Assembly: GCA_047967505.1 (NCBI GenBank)
Contig: CM106538.1
Strand: one strand, 5' to 3'
Length of the DNA: 64,000 nt
Origin: Dipteris shenzhenensis
Lineage: Eukaryota > Polypodiophyta > Polypodiopsida > Gleicheniales
The notes under the pieces are model-generated. The model saw only the letters and a program-made list of their open reading frames with translations, was not told the DNA's origin and searched no databases. This document shows, in pieces, positions 34,014 to 44,400 of this stretch. Within the stretch, counting starts at the first letter, position 1; every line of letters starts with the position of its first letter. Made by a program: the position numbers and the translations under genes.

Positions 34014-36457
34014 TCCCTTGTCTTCCGTTGAGACATTGCGATTCTTGAGAGTGTGAGAGAGTGATTGAGAGGTTTCTATCTTTCATTCCGTTGATGAAAG
34101 ATTTTCGTTCATGTGAGAGGAATTTCCGTCCATTCATTTTGTGAGAGTTTCATTGAGAGATTCATTCTCTCTATTCCGTTCATTCTTCCGTGAGAGTGAG
34201 TAGCTCTTCTTGTGAGAGATTTGTGAGTTTGTTCTTCTACTCTACCTTCCGAGAGAGAGAGAGAGATTTGATTCTTCTCCTGTAGGGAGAGAAAGAGATA
34301 GCTTCCTTCCATGTTGAGAGTTTTTTGAGTGAAAGGTTTGTATTAAAAGAGAAGAAGGGAAAGCCGAGACTTCTCCAAGGAGCCCTTGAGCACGGGGACT
34401 GTCTAAGGTAGCAAACATGCAACACAACACTTCCAACAAAGACTTCGAGTGTTCCAGAGAACCTACAGCTCAGGCTTCTACGATCGAGTCGAGGCAAGCC
34501 TATCTCCTTGAAAGACTTCTTTGTGATGTCTCCATAGACTCAGCAATCAACGCGAGCCGCCAGCCCATCTAAAGCCTTCAAACAGTCATAACATCGAAGG
34601 TGAAGGAGATGGGGAGGATGACGAAGATGACCAGGATCCATCGAAACTTGACCAGGTAGTCGACGTAGGTTGTCTTGCGCTTGGGGCGGAGAGGCTAGCG
34701 AAGCTCGTCCGACATGGTTGCGACTCAACTTGTTTTTCGGAAAAAACTTCGACGGGTTTCCCTCGCTCCGCACCTCAGACCTCAGTTTTGCGACTAGTTT
34801 CGACCTCAAACCGACGGAAGCTTCGACCGAAACCTCAGATCTAAACTAACAGCTGCAAGTCCAACTGAGCTCCTTTCAACACCATCTACTGCGAGCTCCT
34901 TCTCGGACTCCTACCTCCCAGCGGCCGTCGACCCAGCTCAACAACAAACTCAACGCAACGACCGCCGACAACAAGCTCTACACAAGCTACGCCTTCAACC
35001 TCCAGCCACGGACTTCAGACGGGCTCCCGGCTCCTGCCAGTCCACCGACGGCTCCATCGCCAGCGCCACAGCCCTACGAGCTCCTTGGCCTGCTCCAGCA
35101 AAAAGCGTGCCTCCCCCAGACATCGGCTCCACGAAACAACGTCGCAACGAATCTCATCGCAAGGCGCCATCTCCATCGCATAATCCCGTCATCGTCGTCG
35201 TCGACCATCGACCTCCAGAGTCTCCTTCTCTGAGAGAGAACCTGCCACGTGGCAGATAAGGCCACGTGGCACTCTTCAAACCACACCCACCTTGGGTTCA
35301 GATTAACCCAGGTGCAGTTAGGAAAGGATAGGGTTGATCCACGTGGCATCTTATCTTGCCACGTCAGCAGACTCCAGCATCTGCCACGTCACCATCTTAT
35401 CATCTGCCACGTCATCAGCCAATCCTATCTGCCACGTCAGCACCGACTGCCACGTCACCTACCACGTCATCAGTGACACGTCATCACTGCCACGTCATCA
35501 CTGCCACGTCATCTGTGCCACGTCATCTGGCCACGTCATCTGTGCCACGTCATCAGTGCCACGTCATCAGTGACACCTCAGCACTGCCACCTCAGCACAG
35601 AGCTTCACTGGCACACCTCTTGCTAAGCACAGTGCCAAATCATCACTGCATGTGACTCACAGTGACACATCATCATTGAGCACCATTTGCACTCCTTTTG
35701 CCCCTCCACCTAGATCAAGTCATATCTCTTGATCCAGGAAGAATTTGAGGGTGCTCCAAAAAGGAAAGTCGCTCGATTTTTCGTGCTCTACGCGCTCGTT
35801 ACATCACGCGCACATTTCGGCGCAAGTTACACTCACATTTGAGCCTCGCCGACAAAACCACTTCCTTCACGCACATTTGCCTCTACATCAACGCATCTGA
35901 CCCAGCACTTAAAAAGAACAAAGGAAAAGGAATTATTTGCTGCTCTTTCATCGATCGACGGTTGGTTTAGATCTAGATCAGAGTAGACTAGATCGCCATA
36001 GAGGGGACGCTTTGAATTCCCCAAGTTGCCAATCTAAGCCATGCCCGAAATTCCCGACTAGTACCTACTCGGAGTCAGTCCATACGCTCACATCCGATTT
36101 CACATCATTACATTACCTGAAATCTTACGTTCATCAGTTCAGTGAGCAGACTTCAGAGTTCAGAGGCATTGTAGATTGATTCAGTGGGCAGATAGCACTT
36201 GATTTCACACACACATGCCACCATTGTAAAGCCTATTTGGCTATCTCACGGCATCGTGCACATCATTTTTTTAGCCTTGTAAAGCCTCTTGGCTATTCCC
36301 GGCATCATTGCCACAAGCCTTGTAACACAGGTCAGATCTTATTTATTACAGTTCTATCTTCACCGACGGTACAGAGATTTCACTTGGCATCTTCAGTGTA
36401 TTTGCAGTTGATTCATACAGAGTTTTCCAGGACACTTTTGAGTACATTGCTTGCACC
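34014..36457 (+). other. Copia D untranslated leader, ~2.4 kb
   Basis: Unusually long for a copia element. It is GC-richer than the surroundings, has GA repeats near 34255, and a tandem array of CACGT-core motifs at 35243-35570. Short frames in it are not in phase with gag and show no domain. A direct repeat of TTGTAAAGCC ... GGCATC lies near 36225-36310. Confidence 0.7.
35243..35570 (+). promoter_or_regulatory. Array of 16 CACGT-core motifs
   Basis: Three palindromic CCACGTGG (G-box) sites come first, then 13 CACGTCA sites, mostly as TGCCACGTCATC, with an average spacing near 20 bases. CACGTG and CCACGTCA are known plant bZIP binding cores; CCACGTCATC also occurs in published ER-stress elements. 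Binding to this leader is inferred, not shown. Confidence 0.6.
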
Positions 36458-39400
36458 ATGTCGACTAGCAACCTCAATCTGGAGGCATCTGCTAAGTTAG
36501 ACAACTCCAATTACGGTACATGGAAATACCGAATGGAGACCATTCTTGTGCTTCAGGACAAATGGGAGTATGTCGATGGATCTATACCTAGACCATTGGC
36601 CGATCCAGCCACCAGTAGCTCTACTCCATCTGTTGTCACAGCACCAGCAACAGGATCTACATTGGGATCTACATCTACACAAACAGTTTCCGCACCAGTA
36701 GCAGATCCTGCCATTGCCCGAGCTCAAGCAGAATGGGATAAGAAAGACAAGTATGCCTATCACCTGATCAAGCAGAATGTGCAAGATGTCATGCTAGCAC
36801 AGCTCAACACAGTCAAGACATCCAAAGAAGCATGGGATATGTTCGCAGCTCTCTACGAGTCCAAGAACACATCCAGGATTCTCACCTTGAGAAACCAGAT
36901 CAACCAGAGTTTCCGCAACAGCAGTGAAACCGGTCATGCTTATGTACTCCGCATCAAAGACTACAACAATCAACTTGCAGCAGCAGGAGAGACTATGAAT
37001 CCCGCAGAAATGGTTCAAGTAATCCTGAATGGACTAGGAGAAGGATATGAGAATCTGGTCCAGAGTATTGCCATCCAACGGCAAATTCCAACACTTGAAG
37101 AACTTCAGTCAGTTCTACTTGGTGAAGAACTCAGGACTCAGGCCATTCAAGCACGTAAAGGTCATTCTAATGATCAGGCATTCACAGCTTCAGACAGAAG
37201 CAGAGGTAAAGGCAGAAACAGAGGTAGATCATATCAGAAAAGTGGTCAAAATCAAAGTCAGAATCAGCATCAGCATCAGCAGCATCCTCAGCAACATCAA
37301 AATCAGCAAAGAGGAAATCATTCCAACAGAGGAAGATTCCAAGGACGAGGGAATGCATCCACCAATGTGTCAAACATTCAATGCAACTATTGTCACAAGT
37401 TTGGACACTATGAAAGAGATTGCCGCAAGAAGCAGTATGACCAAAGCGGTCAATCCAGCAGTAATCGAGGGAATTCTCGAGGAAGAGGAAATCATCGTGG
37501 TGGACATTCTAGTCACAGTCATTTTGCAAATGAACATGGGAATATGTTTCTTGCAAGTGAGGAATTGCATCAGACTGATACAATAATGCACCCAGACACT
37601 GATTTCAATCCCAAAGAGGATTTCAGCTATCAAGTCGACCAAGTGGAACAGGATCCTTGGTACATCGACAGCGGTGCATCATCTCATATGACAAATCATC
37701 AGGAATGGTTCACAGAAATGAAGCCATTAGAAGGTCAAAAGAATGTCATCTATACAGCAGACAATACACCGAATCCGGTTCAAGGGACAGGTGTTATCCC
37801 TATGAATAATTTCACTGGTACAAAAGGATTAGTCAAAGATGTGCTCTATGTTCCGAAGCTCAGCAAGAACCTCTTGTCAGTAGGTCAAATGACGGAACAC
37901 AACTACAAAGTCATCTTCGACGGTGATGAATGCACTATCAGAGACAAATCCAAAAGAGGTCAGCTAGTAGCAAAAGGTGTCAAGGAAGGACGCTTGTACA
38001 GGATGCTAGCTACAGTACCAGATAAACATGCCATGTCAGCTCAAATGCAACAGATGCCACTATCTGCAAAATGGCACAAGAGATATGGTCATGTCAACTT
38101 CAAGTACTTGTTAGATCTAAGGAATCAAAATATGGCAATTGGGATTCCGAAGCTACAGTTTCTTGGAAAGGTTTGTGAAGCATGCTTCTTCGGCAAACAA
38201 AAGCGAACCAACTTTGTCAGAAGTACCTCTCGTGCACGAGGTATTCTTGATTTAATTCATACAGATGTATGGGGTTATGCCCAGACCCGCAGCATCAATG
38301 GTTCACTTTATTACTTGACCTTCATCGACGACTACAGCAGATATTGTTGGGTCTACTTTCTGAAAGAAAAATCTGAAGTGTTTGTCAGATTTCAAGAATT
38401 TAAAGCCATGGTAGAGAACCAAACAGGCAGAAAGATCAAGGTCATGAGATCAGACAGAGGAGGTGAATACATGTCTTCAGCCTTCATGAACTTTTGCAAA
38501 ACTCACGGCATTCGAAGACAATTCACATGTGCAGATACTCCTCAGCAAAATGCAATAGCTGAAAGGAAGAATGGGACTTTAGCAGACAGTGCTAGAGCAA
38601 TGCTTAGTGAAAAGCATCTTCCGAATCAGTATTGGGCAGAAGCAATAGCTACAGCTAACTACTTGCTTAATCGGCTTCCTACCGAACCGATACAAGGAAT
38701 GACTCCTTATGAAGCATTCACTGGACACAAGCCACGCATTGGGCATCTCCGCATATTTGGTTGCATAGCATATGCCCACATACATGATGATCATCGCAGG
38801 AAATTGGATGCGAAGTCACGCAAATGCATCATGGTTGGCTACAGTGATGAGAGTAAAGCATACAAATTGTATGATCCCATCAACCGCAAAGTCATTATCT
38901 CCAGAGATGTAATCTTCGATGAGGAATCAGAATGGAAAACCTCACCTACACAGGAGATAGAAGCATCGACTTCACAGTCATCTACAGAACAGGTTGATGA
39001 AGAAGAGCAAGAATTGCCAGCAACACCCCAATCAGCGTCACAGCAGCTCAGACGGTCTACTAGGGAAAGCAGACCACCAGCCAGATTGACATATGCTCAG
39101 AAAGGCAAAGCAATTCAGGTGGAAACCACCAACTATGCTCTTATGACTACCATCATGGCTACAGAAGAGCCAGTGTACTTCGAAGACGCAGTAGATAAGC
39201 CAGAATGGCAAACTGCAATGAATGAAGAAATGGATGCTTTGTATAAAAATAACACTTGGGAATTATGCGCCCTTCCACCAGGAAAGAAGGCCATAGCCAA
39301 CAAATGGGTATACAAAGTCAAGTACAATCCAGATGGCAGTATTCAGAGATACAAAGCCAGATTAGTTGCAAAAGGATTTGCACAACAATATGGTCAAGAT

Positions 39401-40720
39401 TATGATGAGACTTATGCTCCAGTAGCAAAGATGGATTCCATACGGTTCTTGATATCACTAGCGACACTCAGTAAATGGAATGTGTATCAGCTCGATGTCA
39501 AGAATGCATTTCTCAATGGTTATCTAGACGAGGAAGTCTACATGCAACAACCAGCCGGTTATATTGAACCAGGAAAAGAGAACAAGGTTTGCCATCTCAA
39601 GAAAAGTCTCTACGGCTTAAAGCAAGCACCCAGAAGTTGGTACAGCAGAATTGACAAATATTTTGCTGATCTGGGATACATGAAGTCAAATGCAGATCAT
39701 ACTCTCTACTACAAAGTTCAAGGGGAGGATATTACTATTGCACTTTTGTACGTAGATGATCTGATTGTGACAGGAAGCAAGGATAGCTTCATCAGAAAGC
39801 TAAAACAAGACTTATCTGCAGAGTTCGACATGAAAGATCTTGGACTTATGCACTATTGTCTTGGAATTGAGTTCTAGAGAGATTCAGATAGCACATTCAT
39901 GAGTCAGCTCAAATATGTTGACAGTCTCCTGAAGAAGTTTCATATGGCAGATTGCAAGATTGCAGCCACTCCCATGGAACAGAGTTTGAAACTTACTAAA
40001 GATTCAGAAAAGCCTACAGTCAATGACAGATACTACAGGCAACTCATTGGATCTCTTATATATCTGACAATCACACGGCCAGATATTTGTTATGCAGTAA
40101 GCTCACTAGCACAATTTATGGCAAATCCAAAACAGTCTCACTGGAATGCAGCCAAAAGAGTCTTGAGATACATCAGAGGTACAAGACAATTTGGGATAGA
40201 ATACAGAGGAAGTCATCCACGGTTGCATGGATACTGTGATAGTGACTATGCTGGAGATCATGAGACCAGGAGATCGACACAGGGATATGCATTTTTCCTT
40301 GGTCAAGGTGCTATATCATGGTTGTCAAACAAACAGCCAACTGTTTCTTTGTCTTCGACTGAAGCAGAATATAGAGCACTCACTACAGGTGCATGTGAGG
40401 CTATATGGCTCAGAAGACTATTGTCAGAAACAGATTACTTTGATGAGTCAAAGCCAACAACAATATACTGTGATAATCAATCGGCTCAAGCATTAGCCAA
40501 AAATCCAGTATATCACTCCAGAACAAAGCACATTGATGTCAGAGAGCACTTCATCAGAGAAAGAGTGTTACTTGGTGACATCACACTACTGCAGCATTGT
40601 GATAGCAAAGAAAATGTTGCAGATATCTTTACCAAACCACTCGGTAAAGAGCTATTTGAGAAACACCGACTAGCTCTTGGTTTGATGCAGAGGAAGGACA
40701 TTCCCATTAAAGGGGTGTGA
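36458..40720 (+). pseudogene. Copia D gag-pol polyprotein with one nonsense codon
   Basis: ATG 36458 opens a frame that runs to TGA 40718-40720, broken only by TAG at 39875-39877 (codon 1140). Order: gag N-terminus (LDNSNYGTWKYRM), UBN2 core, Gln/His-rich stretch, CCHC knuckle CNYCHKFGHYERDC (309-322), protease WYIDSGASSHMT (401-412; catalytic Asp 404), pre-integrase HHCC finger (from about 537), integrase with D603, D666, E702 (35-residue D-E spacing, intact triad), RT with YVDD at 1098-1101, and, after the stop, RNase H (YCDSDYAGDHETRRST; NVADIFTKPLGKELFE). All catalytic residues are present. The stop would remove the RT tail and RNase H. Length is normal for copia. Confidence 0.96.
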
Positions 40721-40798
40721 TGGAATGTAATGCTCAGTCCTTCTTCGATTCCCCAGAATCATCATCTTGAGGGAAGGCCTACTTCATGATGTTGATCT

Positions 40799-40808
40799 TG
40801 AGGGAAGG
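40799..40808 (+). other. Polypurine tract of copia D (duplicated phrase)
   Basis: GAGGGAAGG abuts the 3' LTR. The same ATCTTGAGGGAAGG phrase occurs about 36 bases upstream, so the tract region is duplicated. Confidence 0.7.
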
Positions 40809-41065
40809 TGTTGAGAGTTCACGCTCAACATCATGTGATCATGTGTGCATAGCACCATCACGTGATCATATGTGCATAGCACTAACCTTATAGAGTGCTA
40901 TAAAGGAAAGGGTTAGCTTCCCTAATCCTAACCCTAAAAGGGTTTGTATATATTCTATTTTTTCAACTAATTCTAGTGTACAGTTAGTCATTTGTGGTGT
41001 GCTCTCTAGCTGTGCCCTCTCTCCTCATCTCCACTCTTCTCCTCTCCCCTCTTCATATTTTGTCA
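40809..41065 (+). repeat. Copia family D, 3' LTR
   Basis: 257 bp, identical by eye to the 5' LTR, followed by GTGGG (41066-41070), the right copy of the target duplication. Confidence 0.96.
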
Positions 41066-41070
41066 GTGGG

Positions 41071-42681
41071 TGCAATACAAGCATGTCCATTTTGCATCTA
41101 TCACAATAATACAAGCAGTTGAGGGTCTTCAAATCACTAGCTAGATGCCATTCAACTTGAAACATTCCATGCCCATCCACAATTAATGTTTGCCCTGCCT
41201 CTTGTCTTCAAATAATCCACGAGATGATAGTTCTCTCCAAAACCCACTTCAATGTCTCGTGGCACTCCTTTGGGGTCTCAAAGGTTGTAAGCCACCATAT
41301 GTCCTTCTCAGATTGGACTGAGAAACCCTGCTCAACTTCCTCATCCCGTTGAGCAAAACGTAAGGCGTCGTTCATGATACAAATGCTTACCCTCTCTAGC
41401 TGGTGCTCTTTTACCATTTCTCTTACCTTCTTCTCTCATCCCATAGAATTGGACAATGGCTCTCTACAAGTTCTCTACATCCACATAAACATTATTGAAA
41501 GCATTCATCTCAAACGTTTGGATGCCAGATTTCTTTTTACTCTTCCAAGTCATTGCGCCACTTACACAATGGGATCCTCCAAGCTTTTCTCTAGCACATT
41601 GGTTTGTTTCTTGATGTGCAAGCCTTACAGACCACGGTGTTGGCAATGGCATTGTAGATATCTTATACTTTTCCTCCATAGCAGACTTGAAAATTTTAAA
41701 AATAGAGTTGTAAGCTTCATGAATTACACCAATAGCATTACAAGCTCCAAGCATCTCCTTTGCTTCTAGCAACTTGTTTACATAGCCCTTTTTGTCTAGG
41801 GTCCTTCAACACTTCCATGACATCACTTGGCTTTATTAAACTTCTTAGAACATATGAAGAATCACTATCATCCATTTCCATTGTTCCCATCACATCCTCC
41901 ATGAAATTCCTAAAGTAGAGTACAAATGAGTCTTAGTGGAAAGAATGCAACACCACAAATATTTTGGGGTAAGAAATTTCATTGAAAATTTGGGGAACTA
42001 ACCTTGCAGCTTGTATTCTCATCTTTCGGGCACCACTAATGGTTGACAATACATCCATAGATTGCAATTGTCTTTTCCTCTCCTTTAGTCCCAAAGGTGT
42101 TCCCTTCAACTTTTGTACTCGTTCTATCGAGTTCTCTTGTTCCTTCTCCACAGCACGTTGAACTTGGCCATAGATAGACCTTTCCAAATCTTGTTTTCAG
42201 CAAGCTTCTGGATTGATTCTTCCAATTCATGTCGCTCCAAGTCTAGCGCATGTGCTTTGTCACTGAGTTCTTTGTTTTGCAATTGGAGATCTTGCATACT
42301 ATTATGCATTGCCACAATAGTAATATTACCCAAATGTGCAAGTTCTTCTGCTTGGGCTCTCTGCACCTCGCTTGCTTGCATAGCCAATGTCTGAGAATGG
42401 TTCAATTGATTGCAATAACCAAGCAATCCAGCATATCCCTTGCCAAAAAACCGAACAACATCATGCACTGTCTGAAAAGGAGGACTCTTTTGGGTGGCAG
42501 GGTCTAAAGGATACAAGATTCCATCCACCCAAAGGTCAAGATGCTTCTTGCCTTGCAATCGAAGACTATGGAGCACACTTTGAGGAGTTCTACTATATCC
42601 CAAAGAGCGTGTGCTAGCATATTCTGCCTCTAGTTGTAGGTTCACATGATACTTGTTGGATATATCCTCAAATGGTGCCAT
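41071..42681 (-). pseudogene. TIR-unit gene C, 5' part
   Basis: ATG at 42681 opens a frame of 185 codons (to 42124; MAPFEDISNKYHVNLQLEAE), whose second half is a clear coiled coil (LQLQNKELSDKAHALDLERH). Further minus-strand pieces lie at 41772-41464 (AIGVIHEAYNSIFKIFKSAM) and 41417-41208, then a CxxC pair (CDRCKMD) next to the copia insertion. The pieces are probably exons with some damage. The gene continues at 33739 on the other side of copia D. It is preceded on its own strand by a pyrimidine-rich block, mirroring gene A at the other end. Family not recognised. Confidence 0.5.
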
Positions 42682-42739
42682 GAGTACTCAAAGAGAGGTA
42701 TCAGTGATGCTGGCTAAAATGTAGGGGAGAGCTGGAAAA

Positions 42740-43200
42740 GATGGAGCCATGAGAGGGAGAGAGTAGCAAGGAAGAGGGAGGAGGAGAAGAAGATGAGGGC
42801 AAGAGGAAGAGGAGGAGAAGAGTAGGGCGACATGTGTAGAAGGGAGGGAAGGAGCTGCTATAGAAGGGAGGAGGAGGGGAGAGATGCTATAGGAGGGAGG
42901 AGGAGGGGAGAGATTCTACAGGAGGGAGGAGTAGAGGAGAGGGATCCTAGGTGGCTAGAGAAGGAGGGGAGAGGGAGGGAGGAGGAGCCAGAAGGAGAAG
43001 GAGAGCCAGAAGGAGGAGGAGGAGGGGAGATGGAGGGGGGAGGAGGAGGAGCAAGACGGAGGAGGGGAGAGGAGGAGGGAGGGGGAGGGAGGGAGAGGGA
43101 GAGGGAGAGGCAGGAGGAGGAGGGAGGGAGGGAGGGAGGGAGGGAGGGAGGGAGAGAAAGGAAGGGAGGGACAGAGAGAGAGAGGGAGGGAGGGAGGGAG
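42740..43200. repeat. GA-rich (GGAGGA / GGGA) simple repeat
   Basis: Purine-rich low-complexity tract, pyrimidine-rich on the strand of gene C. Long open frames of Arg/Glu/Gly or Ser/Pro are by-products of the composition. Confidence 0.85.
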
Positions 43201-43238
43201 ATTCGAAATTTGAAATTCAAATTTCAAAAAGTGACCCC

Positions 43239-43260
43239 CTCCCCTCATTGATGAGGGGAG
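43239..43260. repeat. Perfect palindrome near right end of TIR unit
   Basis: CTCCCCTCAT, two bases, then its exact reverse complement. It lies about 110 bases inside the right terminal repeat. Confidence 0.7.
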
Positions 43261-43372
43261 AGGTGGGCTCAAATGTGGGCTTAACCCACCTAGGTTGGGC
43301 TGGTTAGGCCTCTTTGGGACCCTTCAAGCCCCTTGCATTAGCCCACTAAGCATTCCCTAATTCATTCCTTAT

Positions 43373-43407
43373 GAGGCCCTTTTGAGACCCCAATTCTCCC
43401 CTAATGT
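43373..43407 (-). repeat. Right terminal inverted repeat
   Basis: Reverse complement of 29865-29899 with about two mismatches; it ends CCCCTAATGT. Confidence 0.7.
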
Positions 43408-43429
43408 ATTTTGATTTGTTCGTGTATGT

Positions 43430-43640
43430 GTTATATGCAGGTCCACATGATGCATGTAATGGTGTACGTTTGCCAAGGTAAGGAGCATAGGGCCACCCCC
43501 TTGGATGACTTCGTGGAGGATGGGATTAGCAGCACAGAATGGGTGTGCAATGCGAATGATATCCCTGTGCGAGTTATTGCTTTAGCAATTATGTATTAGC
43601 TTTGGCAAAGTTTGAAATACAAGTTGGGCTTGCATTGATT
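43430..43640 (+). pseudogene. Short gene fragment flanking the TIR unit
   Basis: An open stretch (to about 43599) follows a good acceptor (TTATATGCAG, ending 43440). It reads VMVYVCQGKEHRATPLDDF. This could continue the relic at 28190-29830, in which case the inverted-repeat unit sits in an intron. Evidence is slight. Confidence 0.3.
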
Positions 43641-44079
43641 TTTAGTGTTATGGTAGGTGGCATGCAACATGGACAATTTTTTTGGATGAGGTTGCTGTAG
43701 GAATGCTCAGAAGATGGAGACACACTCCTTGATTGAATGTAGGGTGCAGAGACTTAGCCGAACCTGCAGAGACTTAGACTTAGGGTGCAAGAGGGGTGGA
43801 TAGTCTTGTGCCTCACCCACAAAGGGAGGGGAACCATGATTTTTAAGAGGCAGAGTATGGATTCGAGTTTGACATCTCCATGAATGTTTGTTGAAATTCA
43901 ACTACATACAATTTGGTTTTTCCTTTATACAATATTGCACTTTTGTAATCTCATCGAGGTTGAACACTTGCCTCCACCTTTGAGAGTTGGTGATTTTTTA
44001 TTTGAATGGGGGCTTACTTCATAGGAGGCTAAGGACTCAGGGTACCTTGTCGGCCAAGGCATTAGAGCTAGAGAACCAC

Positions 44080-44400
44080 TTGGTCTTGTTAAGACCTAGT
44101 GGCCAAGTTCCTCCATGAGGTGAGGAGGCAGTTTGATGTGGCTATTTGGAGCTCGGTACAACATGACAATCTATAGAGATTATTGGTCCTGCTAAAGGGA
44201 GAATGTCACCAAGCGACTGGCTATCACGTCCTTGATCTTTGTGTTTGAGTATAGCTAGGATAGATGTACGACACAGGCCACAGATGTAGGAAGAGGACAG
44301 GGGCATGCGAATCCTAAGTTTGGGAAGCACTTGGCCGACATCAATCGGCAACACTTTGACCCTTCGGCAATGTTGCTTGTGGATGGTAAGGATGTTTTTA
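44080..44400 (+). pseudogene. FCP1/NIF phosphatase-like fragment
   Basis: The plus strand shows KFLHEVRRQFDVAIWSS and, after one stop, RLLVLLKG; LLRPS lies just upstream in the same sense. Further on comes KFGKHLADINRQHFDPSAML followed by LVDG. This order resembles the FCP1 homology (HAD) phosphatase domain: LRP...FL...F-V-x-V/I-W-S-S, and later a K-L...LL-x-D-D/S segment. The DxDxT/V nucleophile motif was not found. Stops and frame changes show it is a relic. Confidence 0.4.

Larger units (their letters stand above)
33745..41065 (+). mobile_element. Copia family D, complete young element
   Basis: Two 257-bp LTRs that look identical, a perfect 5-bp target duplication, primer site, a very long leader (~2.45 kb), a polyprotein with all domains, and a purine tract. 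It inserted into gene C of the inverted-repeat unit: removing it and one GTGGG joins an open reading frame across the site. Identical LTRs imply recent transposition. The one clear defect is an in-frame TAG within the polyprotein, just past the RT catalytic box. Confidence 0.97.
29865..43407. mobile_element. TIR-bounded unit with three unrecognised genes (copia D nested)
   Basis: The ends are 35-bp inverted repeats matching at about 33 positions. Inside lie two plus-strand genes (A, B) and one minus-strand gene (C) meeting tail to tail, with pyrimidine-rich repeats just inside each end. A 7.3-kb copia element interrupts gene C; without it the unit would be about 6.2 kb. Inverted ends plus convergent genes suggest a DNA transposon. 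No matching target duplication was seen (flanks ...TTACAC and ATTTTG...), and no DDE transposase was recognised, so the class is unknown. Confidence 0.55.

Noticed and set aside
34540-35655. Several open frames of 75-100 codons within the copia D leader
   Set aside because: No domain, no phase with gag, and their composition follows the CACGTCA array and GC-rich leader.
42832-43307. Long open frames rich in Arg/Glu/Gly on plus and Ser/Pro/Leu on minus
   Set aside because: They only reflect the GGAGGA-type simple repeat; frames are open on both strands at once.
29860-43412. Assigning the TIR unit to CACTA, hAT or Mutator by its ends
   Set aside because: The ends (ACATTAGGGG) do not begin CACTA, no 3-, 8- or 9-bp target duplication is visible, and no DDE triad was recognised.
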